Of a stretch of 55,072 bases of DNA, positions 1-10,032 are shown one piece after another. The DNA is from Bacteroidales bacterium (GTDB taxonomy: Bacteria > Bacteroidota > Bacteroidia > Bacteroidales > PUMT01), in the NCBI GenBank assembly GCA_007120695.1, contig SKND01000199.1, forward strand, positions 1 through 55,072, written 5' to 3'. Under the pieces are notes generated by a model. It searched no databases, was not told where the DNA came from, and was given only the letters and a program-made list of their open reading frames with translations. The first letter of the stretch is position 1, and each line of letters starts with the position of its first letter. The position numbers were made by a program, and so were the translations under genes.

Positions 1-1458
1 AAGTCAGCAGAGGTATATGATCACAGGGAAAAGGTTGAGATGGAGTTTGAGCTGACCGATAATAATGGCAATCCGCTGAAGGGGGACTTCTCGGTGTCGG
101 TAACCGACAGCTACGTGGTGCCCTCCCATCATCACCGGCACAACATCGAGACATGGCTTCTGCTCAGCTCAGATATTCCCGGAACAATAGAGAACCCGGG
201 GTACTTCTTTGATCCGGGCAACGCCGGCAGGCACCAGCTTCTTGACCTGCTGATGACAACCAACGGCTGGCGGCGCTTCAGGTGGGATGACCTTATCGCC
301 GGGCGCTATGCCTATTTAAAGTATCCGGCGGGAACAGGCCATATTATTGACGGAAGGGTTTCCCTGATAAACCAGCATGATGTCCCGGTAAGGGCAAAGG
401 TCATGCTCTCTGCACTGGGCGATGAGTTCTTTGCCTCGAGCCAGGTGACAGGTGATGACGGCAGGTTCCTGTTTGACAGCATTGAGCTCTATGACACCAC
501 CGTTCTTGTGCTGCAGGGAAGCTTTTACCGTGAGCGCAGGGCACAGCGCAGAGAGAGGCGGGGCGTGGATGACACTTTCACTCCCGGGAGCGAAAACTGG
601 GTTGCCCTTCATATTGAAGAGCCGGAAATTGTCCAGCACGAAGTTGACATTGCAGCGGCAACCGCGGCAGAGGAGGTACTGAGGGCCTATATTGAGGATT
701 CGATGAAGGATCCCCTCCTTTCACACCTTGAAGATATATGGCACCTTGAGATAGAGGAGGTAGAGATAAGAAGGCGCAGGCCAAGGGTGCGCACCACCTT
801 TGACAGGGCCATTCACGGTACCCCATTCAGGATGATGGACAGAATAATTCCGGATGAATACCCTTTTACCCACACCTATCACAATCCATGGGAACTAATG
901 AGGGCTTTACGTCCTGCTATTTTCACCGATACGGGCCCACGCTCATCAGGACCACCGACTTCATTGTTTAATCCCAAGGGCATAGGGATATTTTTAAATG
1001 GTATGAAAATCGACCACCCAGAAATAATAACAACCCTGCCTATTGAGACAATATCATTTATCGATATTCTCAGGGAACCACAAACTCTGATCTATGGAAG
1101 AGGACTATATATGGTAGTTGCTGTTTTTACTAAAACCATAGAAGACTACCGTGATGCAGATACAAGTCCCCCCGGACTTTTAAGCTTTGAGTTCCCGGGC
1201 TATTACCGGGCCAGGGAGTTTTACTCGCCAATGTACGACAGACCGGGGCCGCACCATGGCCAACCGGACTACCGCACCACCCTTTTCTGGGAGCCTGAAG
1301 TCAAACCCGGAGAAGACGGCAGGGCAAAGGTCTCTTTCTTTACATCAGACAAGGCATCGGTATACCGCATCATTATCGAGGGCATGACGCAAACAGGTAT
1401 TCCGGTTATAAAAATAAAAGAGTTGTGGGTGCAGGCTGCCAAAACATCTGAATCTTGA
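1..1458 (+). CDS. 5'-truncated macroglobulin/TonB-plug-like surface protein
   Basis: The reading frame is already open at base 1 (KSAEVYDHREK precedes the first ATG at 40), so only the C-terminal part of a larger protein is present. Near the ORF start is a macroglobulin-like strand pattern (LTDNNGNPLKGDFSVSVTD). A second beta-domain with a 'GRVSLINQHDVPVRAKV' carboxypeptidase-regulatory look follows at about residues 103-160. At about 310-370 'GIGIFLNGMKID' and 'FIDILREPQTLIYG' resemble a TonB plug segment. It ends in a beta-rich domain (FWEPEVKPGEDGRAKVSFFT). This layout is seen in large Bacteroidota envelope proteins related to alpha-2-macroglobulins. No barrel follows the plug-like part, so it is probably periplasmic or surface-associated and not a receptor. 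Function is unknown and the family call is by pattern only. Confidence 0.6.
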   Translation, partial: KSAEVYDHREKVEMEFELTDNNGNPLKGDFSVSVTDSYVVPSHHHRHNIETWLLLSSDIPGTIENPGYFFDPGNAGRHQLLDLLMTTNGWRRFRWDDLIAGRYAYLKYPAGTGHIIDGRVSLINQHDVPVRAKVMLSALGDEFFASSQVTGDDGRFLFDSIELYDTTVLVLQGSFYRERRAQRRERRGVDDTFTPGSENWVALHIEEPEIVQHEVDIAAATAAEEVLRAYIEDSMKDPLLSHLEDIWHLEIEEVEIRRRRPRVRTTFDRAIHGTPFRMMDRIIPDEYPFTHTYHNPWELMRALRPAIFTDTGPRSSGPPTSLFNPKGIGIFLNGMKIDHPEIITTLPIETISFIDILREPQTLIYGRGLYMVVAVFTKTIEDYRDADTSPPGLLSFEFPGYYRAREFYSPMYDRPGPHHGQPDYRTTLFWEPEVKPGEDGRAKVSFFTSDKASVYRIIIEGMTQTGIPVIKIKELWVQAAKTSES

Positions 1459-1699
1459 TATTCAACTTTTTGTCATAGATAAGATGGGACATCAAAACCT
1501 GGAATATATTACCCTGATTTTATGCGGCAGGTGCTGGTATTTCAATTCCGGTTTTCAATATTTCAAAGACAACATGATTTGATATTACAAAATCATCTTC
1601 GCTGGATGGGTGGGGCTCAATTAAAAGATCCTCATCTGTAAACATTTTCCTTACGACATAAAATTATTGGATTCTGTGACGGCGTGTTTCAGTTTATGT

Positions 1700-3043
1700 T
1701 TAATTAATGCGGAATGCCCTGTACCAGAAAATTCCGTCGGGATCGGACCCGACGAAAAACTCGGTTTTATTTCCGTTTCCGTCAATATCGTCAAAAATTA
1801 TCTGATCATCGGGCTTGAGGAACGGGTCACTCGCCTTCAATACATACCGCTTTAGTGATTCATTATAGGCATAAATTCTTATGGTATTTCCGGATCTCTC
1901 TCCCGAAACTATTTCCGACCTTCCGTTTTTGTTGATGTCAAATGCGTAAGTCCCCCACCAGTTATGTTGGTTCTCAATGACAGTCCTTTGCCATTCATTG
2001 CTATGGTCATATATGTAAAGCCCGGTATGTTCCGAGTCGTGACAGGCTCCTGCAACCAGATCCCTTTCGTCTCCGTTACCTGTAAGGTCACCTGACGAAA
2101 CCTGTAATACGGGAAATGATTTATCGACGGCCTCTTTAATCCAATTATCCCTGGGGTTGGCTGGTTGTTTTAAAATATAGATACCCCCGTTTACCGCTCC
2201 CGGGTTTCTCCCCCTGATCTCTCTTACGCTCACTGCGATATCTCCGGTGCCGTGGCCGCCCCAGTCCCTGGGTGAGTTGTAATCAATCCACCATGCTCCT
2301 TCGATCTGCAGTATCTCATGTTTTTCCCAGTTGTCCGGATCCAGAAGATTTTCGCCCTTGTTTTCCATCCAGTAAAAACCTCCGTCTCCCTGGCTTGATC
2401 CTTCGTAGGCATAGATAAAATCAGGATTACCATTTCCGGTTATATCCATAATTATCCCCTGCTGCACAAAACTTGCATCCGGATCAAGAGTCAATGTCAG
2501 CCACTCACCCTTTGGATCATCAGTTGCCTGTTGGGCAATATCCACCCTGTTCCCTCTCTGATCAAGTATAATAATCTCTATTTGCCCGTTACCATTGAAA
2601 TCCCCTGCAATTGTACCCTCTACTTCCCGGTAACCTTTTGCGATCAAATGCTTTTGCCATCTACCACCGGAGAGTTTTTCATACCAGTATACTTCACCGC
2701 CGTTCCCTGTTCCTACAATAAGGTTATTGGTTCCGTCTCCATTGATATCTGCAAGGGACTGCCCGTCCCCTTCAGTTATGCCGGTGTCAATGATATGCTT
2801 TTCAAGGGTGAAGATGCCGTTAAGTTCACTAGCAAGAAAAGATTCTGATTCAGAAGAGTCCTGCAAAGATCTTAATGGTACTGTGTAGTTACAAGTTGGA
2901 TAGTGATGAACCGTATTATCGGCTTGTCGATATGAACCAATAGTTACAGGTTGATGAAAATCTAAAGAAATAAACAAAACTGCCACCAGTATGAATCGGG
3001 ATATTTTGGATTTAGTATTCAATCTATTAATTGATAAATTCAT
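1700..3043 (-). CDS. secreted FG-GAP/VCBS-type repeat protein
   Basis: About 447 residues. The ORF track starts at a TTG (3067), but the ATG at 3043 opens with a better export signal (MNLSINRLNTKSKISRF followed by a hydrophobic run), so I chose that. The mature part is a series of repeats with calcium-loop-like motifs: DINGDGTNN, DFNGNGQIE, DITGNGNPD, DLTGNGDER, DINKNGRSE and DIDGNGNKT, alternating with 'WYEK..GGRWQKHLI' blades. This is the pattern of FG-GAP/VCBS beta-propellers, giving about six or seven blades. Such proteins are exported and bind ligands or surfaces; enzymatic activity is not indicated. No C-terminal T9SS sorting domain is obvious. It stands alone, with pseudogene-bearing DNA upstream. 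Confidence 0.75.
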   Translation of the reverse strand: MNLSINRLNTKSKISRFILVAVLFISLDFHQPVTIGSYRQADNTVHHYPTCNYTVPLRSLQDSSESESFLASELNGIFTLEKHIIDTGITEGDGQSLADINGDGTNNLIVGTGNGGEVYWYEKLSGGRWQKHLIAKGYREVEGTIAGDFNGNGQIEIIILDQRGNRVDIAQQATDDPKGEWLTLTLDPDASFVQQGIIMDITGNGNPDFIYAYEGSSQGDGGFYWMENKGENLLDPDNWEKHEILQIEGAWWIDYNSPRDWGGHGTGDIAVSVREIRGRNPGAVNGGIYILKQPANPRDNWIKEAVDKSFPVLQVSSGDLTGNGDERDLVAGACHDSEHTGLYIYDHSNEWQRTVIENQHNWWGTYAFDINKNGRSEIVSGERSGNTIRIYAYNESLKRYVLKASDPFLKPDDQIIFDDIDGNGNKTEFFVGSDPDGIFWYRAFRIN

Positions 3044-3560
3044 AACATCGTTTACACTAACAAACAAAGCTATTATATAATAATGATTAAAACAACTTCT
3101 TCTTATTGGATTGCAGCAAAGAAACGCAAATTCAACCTACGGAAGTACATGGGCAAAGTTCAATTTCAGCCTGTGAATCCATTGCAATATCAGAAAAAAA
3201 ATCAGGGATGAGTGTGAATAATCTTTTAGTCGATACGAATACCCTTATCATACCGCTAATAATTTACAATGAATTACTTGACTATGGCTTCTTAATGTGC
3301 TAAATTGCCTTAATATTAAGTATTCCAATTTACACGAAATCAGGAGAAGATCTGTTATCTTCCTGATAGACTACTGAGGCCTCCAGGCCTTCTCACCCTG
3401 CAACCTGCAAAGGACAGGTTTTAGTTATAGTTGCTATCCAAAGCTGAAAATAGGCTCTCGTATTCTCAGGTTATTGTTCCTCTTTTAACTGCTTTAAGCT
3501 GATGTAAAATTCAGGATTATGAGTATACTGAAGGTATATGATATCCAGTAATTAATAAAG
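3044..3560. other. intergenic region without a supported gene
   Basis: About 500 bp between the FG-GAP gene and the amidohydrolase remnant. A 65-codon ORF (3106-3303) has no recognisable domain and no clear start signal. Around 3374-3420 there are short inverted repeats (AGGCCT-CC-AGGCCT, then AACCTG...CAGGTT) that could form hairpins but lack a T-run. The region probably holds promoter sequences and decayed DNA linked to the pseudogene. Confidence 0.4.
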
Positions 3561-3566
3561 TTGGTT

Positions 3567-4203
3567 ATGGGACGAAATTATGATATTTACAACTGCCACA
3601 TCCATACTTTTCAAAAGGAAGATGTGCCTGTGGGGTTTTTACCCTTTGGTCTGGTCAAAGTTATCTCAACAAAAGTCGGTTTTGGCACATTGCGGGCCCC
3701 AGTCACCAACGCACTATCGCGCATCGAAGAAGAGAATACGAAAAATGCTGGATGATGCCAACATCTCATATGACAAGAAAATGAATGAAAAGGAGCTTTG
3801 CGCCCAGTTTGGCCATCCACAGCATTATATTCCAATTTTAAATAAATATCCCGGTATGAATGTCTGTTTTGGACATTGGGGTTCGGAAATTTCCTGGAAA
3901 GAATATATTGAGAATCCCCAGAATAAGAGCAACTGGTTTTACATAATCAAAGAGATGTTACGAAATCACCCTAATCTCTATACAGATATTTCATTTACAT
4001 TGAATGATCAGGAGTTCTTTTCGGTATTAAAGGTATATCTGAGCGATCCTAAAATCCTCGGAAAAGTATTATTTGGATCAGATTATTACATGGTTGAAAC
4101 AAAATCGACTGAGAAGAAATTTGGATTTGACCTCAGAGCATATCTTGGTGAAGATTTTTACAAAACAATTGCAAATCAAAATCCGGTAAAATATTTAAAC
4201 TGA
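3567..4203 (+). pseudogene. amidohydrolase-family remnant (internal deletion and frameshift)
   Basis: Two parts of one metal-dependent amidohydrolase (PF04909-like) lie in different frames. Frame 3, from the ATG at 3567, gives an N-terminus with the metal-binding pattern NCHIHTF and 'GFLPFGLVKVIST'. At about 3680 the similarity continues in frame 1 with VLAHCG and then the C-terminal half (FGHWGSEISW, HPNLYTDISFT, KVLFGSDYYMVE). A complete member of this family is usually about 350-400 residues. Here the stretch between the HxH strand and the AHC strand, more than 100 residues, is missing and the frame shifts at the junction. The 207-aa ORF at 3580-4203 is the frame-1 part with a spurious N-terminus. 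A truncated functional product is possible but unlikely, because the first metal-ligand motif is out of frame. Confidence 0.7.
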
Positions 4204-4300
4204 GATCATTCATAGGTGCATTGTATCTTTTACAGCAAAATGTAAGACTATATCTATGAACGGGTGTTCTATGTGACCTTGGATTTTAAAATATGAAGAT

Positions 4301-7300
4301 ATGAAACCTAAAAATCTCTTCAGTGCCAGGATAGTTCCGTTTCTGATTATAATTCTGGCTACAGTACTGCTATATTCCTTCTATTTTCTCTATTATATCC
4401 CAAAGCAGGAATCACAGGTCGAACAGCGTGCTTTCCGTATTATGAAGGAATTTGCCAAAAACATGCATGATAAACTTGACTATTATGATGCCCACTTTAA
4501 GAATTACAGCTTTTTCTATGCGATTGAACATCTTGTGGATGATGAAACTCCTCAACTTGAGGATTCTGTTAAACTTGAAATCAAGAAAAAAATAGCAGAC
4601 AATAAACAGGCAAAGAAATTAATTGAAAACCTCAACAAATCTATTAATACAGATATAGTTACAGTTACAAAAAATGACAAAGAAAGGAAACTTGAAGTAC
4701 ATGAAGAGATTTCTCAATTCAGGTTTATATCCAACATCGACTCGGTAAGTTATGATAAAGGGTTAAAAGAACTGAAGCTTAGTAAAGACACAATAGCCAT
4801 TATACTCAAATCCCTGAAAGTTGACACAATCAGAATTGCGAGTTCCAGGCAAATGCATGTAGTTGACTATGTTAAAATTCCGATTACTATGAAAAACCTG
4901 GGCGTTGACTCAGCAAAAATTGCAGATGCTCTGAAAAGCTTATTCGTTGACTCAGCAAAAATTGCAGATGCTCCGCAAAGCTTAGACGCTGATTCAGTCA
5001 AAACCACGAACAATCCAGATAACACTGAAACCAAATATTCCTCAGCTGTCCATTATGTTCCGATGACAACCTTCATGGAACATCTGAAATTTGATAAGTT
5101 GCTTAATAATATTGTTTTATTTTGTGACACGTCCATTATCTACAATAGCAGTCCCGAGGTTATTCAGGACATTACAAATCCCGGAATGCTAGCAGACACC
5201 GTCAAGAAAATGCAGGGAGGATTGATCCAGAAGATCAATATCCGTGGTGAAACTAACCATGTAATGGTCCTCCCAATTGATTTTCTAGGCAACCGGCTTT
5301 ACCTTGCAGGCTTCATTACAGAAACTGGTTTCCGGCAAAAAACACGGCATATCAACAGCCAGTTCCTCATCATCCTGGGAGGGATTTTTTTACTGTTGTT
5401 ATTCAGCATGCCCATCCTGAAAATTTTTCTCATCAGCAGAAATGAGCCACTGCATTCGCGCGACTGCACAGCAGGTACCTTTTCTTTGATTATTGTTGCG
5501 GGGTTCTCAATACTGATCGTTGTGAGTGTAATGAAGCATTATGTTGTTGACAAGCACTACCTTCAGGAAAGGATTGAGAATATTTCAAACACATTATACA
5601 ATAATGTTATATGTGATTTTAATTTAATAAAAGACCTGTACCAGGGTATAATTGAGCATGAAAATACTTCGAAAGATTCAATTGAACCTCTAGACACCCT
5701 TATAAAGACTGTTAATGCTGCATTTACTGGCAGCAATAATAATTTCCGGGATATTCCGGTAGATTACCAAAAGAAGGGGTTGCCATTGAATGAGATTTTC
5801 CTGATTGACTCAATCGGAGAAATAAGTAAGGCTGTTACCAGCACCGGTTTGTCCGGCCTGGTACCGTCCAATCTGGAGAAAAGACGATATTACAGTTATC
5901 TCAAGGACAACAGCGGCAAAAGCTGGACATACAAAAATAGTTATGACACAATCCAGAAATATTATATCGAATCCCTGAAGTCTTACAATTCAGGAAAAAA
6001 GGAAGTAGCCTTCTCGTTCAGATTATCAGAAAAGGCCTCCAAAAATTTTGGAACAAAAATACTAGCTATTACATCGCCACTTCCATCGCTTTACTCACAA
6101 ATATTGCCAGAGGATATGATTTTTATGATCATCAACGATAATGGCGATGTGCTTTTCCACTCCAACAAATCAAAAAACCTGCACGAGAATTTTCTTGCCG
6201 AATGTAGTGAAAATAAGTACCTGGAGGGGCTGTTGAAACACAGGGTAACAGATATCACACGTATTGTATATAACGAAAAACAATGGCTTGCAAGGGTTTA
6301 TCCTATAGAGGATGCACCTCTGTTCCATATCACCCTGATCGATCTTCAACACACGTATAACAAAAACGCACGCATTCTAATTTACACCTTTTATTTTATG
6401 CTTGCAACCTTTATCCTGATCCTGATCGGAACAGGTATTATACAATTGAGTAACCCGGACATAAGCAAATCCTTATCAAAACAATGGCTTTTCTACTGGT
6501 TGCAGTTCAGCGAAGAAAACAGGGAGTCCTATCTTCAACTGCTTGTTATACAGACAGCTATACTCCTTTGCCAGATAGCAGGCATTCTTATCAGTGATAA
6601 ACCGGTGACGATGTTTATTTACCAAATGTTTTTTATCGTCATTTCTGTTTATTTTGCAATGTCCATCCTTAAGTATGATCAAAACGGAAAGGCAGAAAAA
6701 AGGTCCACGACTCCTGCCCTGCCTCAGATTATTCTTATTCTGATCATGCTTATATTGACAGGAGTATTAATATATCTTAATCAAAAACCAATTCTAGCGC
6801 TGCCGTTTGCATTATTAATAGTTTTGGTATTACTAACTGGAAGATTGAAAAGGATTGATAAGACTCTTTCTCAAGGCTATTCCACAAAAACCATATTTCA
6901 TATTTATGTGTTTACCTGGCTGATTTGTATCTCAGCCATACCGGCTCTTCAGTATTATCAATCAGCGAAGGAGCAGGAAGAAGATTTGTGGAAGCGACAC
7001 AAACTGGAGTACATAGCAATGAAGAACCTGAACATGGTGCATGAATACAAAGAAGGGATGGAGAATGAGAAATGGTACAAACGAATTACAGGGGATACAC
7101 TGGATTACCTTAAAATCTCTTACAAAACAGATAAAGAAAACTGCAAACTTAGAACGTATAAGGGAGAAGCATGTGAACTATCTCCTGCCGACAGATTCTA
7201 TTCAAGGTTACCTGATCCTTTAACAAAAGGTAATCACCTGACCGGACTACTCAACAACAGAAGCACACATACGGAATGGTGGAGAAAATCCGGTAATGAC

Positions 7301-8536
7301 TCAATAATCTGCCTGAGGGTGAATGATAATAAGCTTATATATTCAAAACCAGGTTACGAAAAATATATTTCGGTAGAGCAAACCAGAAGCATCAAATTGG
7401 GAGCCGGCAAATGGTTCTTATACTTTACTGTACCCATATTGCTTGTCATTGCATTGCTTTGGTACCTGTTCCGGTACGTATCACGATTTGTTTTAAGAAC
7501 CGTTACGGTGGACTGGAAGGAACCAGCGGTGCCAGGCTGGGAAAATGTCATCGGCAACGACAACATAAAACAGATTTTACTTTGTAGTTTAACCGGAGAG
7601 CAATATCTCGAAGAAACACGTAACCATATAAAAGAGAAATCAAGGTCAGTTAAGAACCATAAAAAACCGGAGCTTCTCGTCGCGGGCATTAAGGAGATCA
7701 TTGAAGAAATGAAAAAGCCCGGTTATCAATATGTTGATATCATTTGGATTAAAGGTATTGGCAAATTAATTAAAGACCCGGAAGCTTTCGTGAATCAGCT
7801 TCCTGATCTGTATCAATTGACCAGTGACAACAAGGCAAAGATGATAATAGAAATTCCGTTCGGCCTCGATTATTTGAGAGAATATTATGAGAGCCTCCTG
7901 AAAGAAAGTACCTTGGAAAAAGGAGAAAAAGCACTGATTGAATCAACAATTTGCAAAATAGATGAGTTATTCAGTAGCTTTTACATCTATACTGGTAAAT
8001 TTATTCCGGAAGAGACTGATGCTGTATCGTCTTCAACGGATAGTAACCAAACCGGAAATACCCGGGAAGATGATGAAAGGCAACAAGCAAGTTATTATGC
8101 CTTCAAATCAAGGTACAGGCACATATGGAATAACCTGACCAGCCTGGAAAAGCTGACTCTAACAGATTTGTCGGCTGATGGTATGATAAATTTTAAAAAC
8201 AAGCACTCGATTGATCAGTTAAGAATAAAAGGATTAATCGAACTTACACCCGACCCTGCTATTACCTGTAATAATTTTCAGCGTTTCCTGACAAACGATA
8301 TTGATCGGGAAGAAACTAAAAAAATACAGGATAACCTGGGTAAGCAGGGTAAGTGGCATAATAACCGTTATCTTATCCTGCTGGCAATTATTCCTTTAAT
8401 TATCTTCATTTTTATTTCCCAGGGCACTTCTATTGACAGGGTTTTTGCTATTAGCACAGGCGGATTGGCGGTGTTGGCCGGAATAATGAGGTTGTTCGAC
8501 ACCAACATTTTCAGCCAATTTCCCGGTACAGATTAG
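4301..8536 (+). CDS. large multi-pass sensor-like membrane protein with degenerate NTPase-like region
   Basis: 1411 residues, no name I can assign. An N-terminal membrane helix (about 12-32) precedes a long extracytoplasmic region ending at a second helix (about 352-375). A third helix (388-408) is followed by another extracytoplasmic region whose end (IFMIINDNGDVLFHS, then a membrane-proximal strand) looks like a Cache-type sensor domain. Several helices follow between about 694 and 885, then a third extracytoplasmic loop and a helix at about 1040-1062. The cytoplasmic region (about 1085-1270) resembles a P-loop NTPase core, but a Walker A signature is lacking where it is expected (ILLCSLTGEQ). 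A winged-helix-like segment (LEKLTLTDLSADGMINFKN) is followed by C-terminal helices near 1355-1395. I infer a signal-transducing membrane protein. The gene is more AT-rich than most neighbours and stands alone. Confidence 0.6.
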   Translation: MKPKNLFSARIVPFLIIILATVLLYSFYFLYYIPKQESQVEQRAFRIMKEFAKNMHDKLDYYDAHFKNYSFFYAIEHLVDDETPQLEDSVKLEIKKKIADNKQAKKLIENLNKSINTDIVTVTKNDKERKLEVHEEISQFRFISNIDSVSYDKGLKELKLSKDTIAIILKSLKVDTIRIASSRQMHVVDYVKIPITMKNLGVDSAKIADALKSLFVDSAKIADAPQSLDADSVKTTNNPDNTETKYSSAVHYVPMTTFMEHLKFDKLLNNIVLFCDTSIIYNSSPEVIQDITNPGMLADTVKKMQGGLIQKINIRGETNHVMVLPIDFLGNRLYLAGFITETGFRQKTRHINSQFLIILGGIFLLLLFSMPILKIFLISRNEPLHSRDCTAGTFSLIIVAGFSILIVVSVMKHYVVDKHYLQERIENISNTLYNNVICDFNLIKDLYQGIIEHENTSKDSIEPLDTLIKTVNAAFTGSNNNFRDIPVDYQKKGLPLNEIFLIDSIGEISKAVTSTGLSGLVPSNLEKRRYYSYLKDNSGKSWTYKNSYDTIQKYYIESLKSYNSGKKEVAFSFRLSEKASKNFGTKILAITSPLPSLYSQILPEDMIFMIINDNGDVLFHSNKSKNLHENFLAECSENKYLEGLLKHRVTDITRIVYNEKQWLARVYPIEDAPLFHITLIDLQHTYNKNARILIYTFYFMLATFILILIGTGIIQLSNPDISKSLSKQWLFYWLQFSEENRESYLQLLVIQTAILLCQIAGILISDKPVTMFIYQMFFIVISVYFAMSILKYDQNGKAEKRSTTPALPQIILILIMLILTGVLIYLNQKPILALPFALLIVLVLLTGRLKRIDKTLSQGYSTKTIFHIYVFTWLICISAIPALQYYQSAKEQEEDLWKRHKLEYIAMKNLNMVHEYKEGMENEKWYKRITGDTLDYLKISYKTDKENCKLRTYKGEACELSPADRFYSRLPDPLTKGNHLTGLLNNRSTHTEWWRKSGNDSIICLRVNDNKLIYSKPGYEKYISVEQTRSIKLGAGKWFLYFTVPILLVIALLWYLFRYVSRFVLRTVTVDWKEPAVPGWENVIGNDNIKQILLCSLTGEQYLEETRNHIKEKSRSVKNHKKPELLVAGIKEIIEEMKKPGYQYVDIIWIKGIGKLIKDPEAFVNQLPDLYQLTSDNKAKMIIEIPFGLDYLREYYESLLKESTLEKGEKALIESTICKIDELFSSFYIYTGKFIPEETDAVSSSTDSNQTGNTREDDERQQASYYAFKSRYRHIWNNLTSLEKLTLTDLSADGMINFKNKHSIDQLRIKGLIELTPDPAITCNNFQRFLTNDIDREETKKIQDNLGKQGKWHNNRYLILLAIIPLIIFIFISQGTSIDRVFAISTGGLAVLAGIMRLFDTNIFSQFPGTD
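4904..4993 (+). repeat. 42-bp tandem repeat inside the sensor gene
   Basis: Two nearly identical 42-bp units (GTTGACTCAGCAAAAATTGC..., 4904-4945 and 4946-4987) are followed by the start of a degenerate third copy. In protein they give the 14-residue unit VDSAKIADALKSLF / VDSAKIADAPQSLD / ADSVKTT in the first extracytoplasmic region. The high nucleotide identity points to a recent in-frame duplication. Confidence 0.85.
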
Positions 8537-8894
8537 TTTTCTGTATGTTCCTGCATTGGTAATGTCCATCCCACCTCATAAAAGATACACTTCTTTCCAA
8601 CTCCTCGTATTCGTTAGAAAAGCAGGTCCGCCAGATCTCTTTATGTCTGATAATATGTAAGGATTAGACCATTTCTCCGACAAATCAGTTTTAAGCGCAA
8701 TTAGTACATGTAAATAATCTTGTGAAGACTCATTCATCGGAATATAAATTATTGCTTATGAATCTCACATGTGTTATTATGATCTTTTAGCAATACAAGT
8801 CAGATGTGACATTCATCCATTTGAAACACTGAACACGAATTACATGCTAAACATAATTAATTGAATATTAACTTGATTAACCTGATTTGTACGG
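8537..8894. other. AT-rich intergenic region, no gene seen
   Basis: About 358 bp between two plus-strand genes. No ORF with coding character and no strong hairpin. The last 60 bp are very AT-rich and probably contain the promoter of the DUF3179 gene, but no clean TAnnTTTG box is present. Confidence 0.4.
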
Positions 8895-9986
8895 ATGAAA
8901 AAGCAGGATATATTTTTGATGACGGTGCTGTATATGATAATGTTTATTTTCATATCGTGCAGTGAAGTTGACAGGCCTTTCTTAGCTGATAATGTTAACG
9001 GACAGCGGGACAATTCCGATAATGGTGAGTGGCTTGTTCCGGATGATGAGGTGTTTGATGGAGGCCCCGGAAAAGATGGTATTCCCGCAATTAGCAATCC
9101 CGAGTTTACGGGACCAGGAGAGGCTCAATATCTTACCGATAATGATCTTGTACTCGGATTGGTTAAGGATGGCGTAGTACGCGCTTATCCTCATAATATT
9201 CTGGATCGGCACGAGATAGTAAATGACTCATTTGATGACCTGGTAATTGCAGTAATTTATTGCCCGCTGACCGGAACAGGTACAGGTTGGAACCGAAGAG
9301 TAATGGGGAGCATCACTACATTTGGAGTGTCAGGACTTCTGTATAATTCAAATGTTATACCTTACGACCGGGAGACTGACAGCAACTGGTCACAAATTTT
9401 GCTCAAGGCAGTAAACGGGCCACTTAAGGGCACAAAAGCGGAGACCTTTAATCTTTTCGAGACAAGCTGGACCACGTGGAAAAGCATGTACCCCGAAACC
9501 CTTGTTCTATCGGAAAATACCGGCTACAAAAGGAATTACAAACTATCCCCATATGGCGATTATAAAACAAATAGCGCAATCTTGTTTCCGGTCAATAATT
9601 ACGATGACAGGTTGTACGGAAAAGAAAGAGTGCTTGGCGTGTTAGTGGATGATAAAGCAAAAGCCTACAGCTTCGAAAAATTTGGTACGTCAATATCATT
9701 GGTCCATGATACCCACAATGGTAAAGATCTGGTTATTGCCGGAAGCCAGGAGAAAAACTTCATTGTTGCATTCAGACGGGATGCCAGGAGTGGCCGGACA
9801 CTTCAGTTTAATGCTGTCGAAAACAGCTTGCCGGTCATTATGCAGGATAATGAAGGCACATTATATGATGTATTCGGACAGGCAGTTGAAGGACCGGGTA
9901 AGGGGCTTCATCTGCGTACCGTTACTCAGTTTATGGGTTATTGGTTTGCCTGGGCCGCCTTTTATCCTGAAATAGAGATATATTGA
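8895..9986 (+). CDS. DUF3179-domain lipoprotein
   Basis: 363 residues. A signal peptide with lipobox (IFISC) predicts a lipoprotein. The body carries the hallmarks of DUF3179 (PF11376): AYPHNILDRHEIVND, then VIYCPLTGTGTGWNR (the usual 'YCPLCGTG' segment), then SGLLYNSNVIPYDRETDSNWSQ, TSWTTWKSMYPETLVLS and a C-terminal HLRTVTQFMGYWFAWAAFYPE. DUF3179 proteins are exported and of unknown biochemical role. The second cysteine often found in YCPLCGTG is a threonine here. A hairpin followed by nine T lies just downstream, so the gene is probably monocistronic. Confidence 0.88.
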   Translation: MKKQDIFLMTVLYMIMFIFISCSEVDRPFLADNVNGQRDNSDNGEWLVPDDEVFDGGPGKDGIPAISNPEFTGPGEAQYLTDNDLVLGLVKDGVVRAYPHNILDRHEIVNDSFDDLVIAVIYCPLTGTGTGWNRRVMGSITTFGVSGLLYNSNVIPYDRETDSNWSQILLKAVNGPLKGTKAETFNLFETSWTTWKSMYPETLVLSENTGYKRNYKLSPYGDYKTNSAILFPVNNYDDRLYGKERVLGVLVDDKAKAYSFEKFGTSISLVHDTHNGKDLVIAGSQEKNFIVAFRRDARSGRTLQFNAVENSLPVIMQDNEGTLYDVFGQAVEGPGKGLHLRTVTQFMGYWFAWAAFYPEIEIY

Positions 9987-9999
9987 TTTCCTACTTTAC

Positions 10000-10032
10000 C
10001 GGCATATTAAGACCGTTTGCCGATTTTTTTTT
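10000..10032 (+). terminator. intrinsic terminator after the DUF3179 gene
   Basis: A short hairpin (CGGCA ... TGCCG, 5 bp) is followed by A and nine consecutive T (10024-10032), 13 bp after the stop codon. The stem is short, so efficiency is uncertain. Confidence 0.5.

Noticed and set aside
3106-3303. 65-codon plus-strand ORF
   Set aside because: No domain, no convincing start and no coding pattern in DNA next to a pseudogene.
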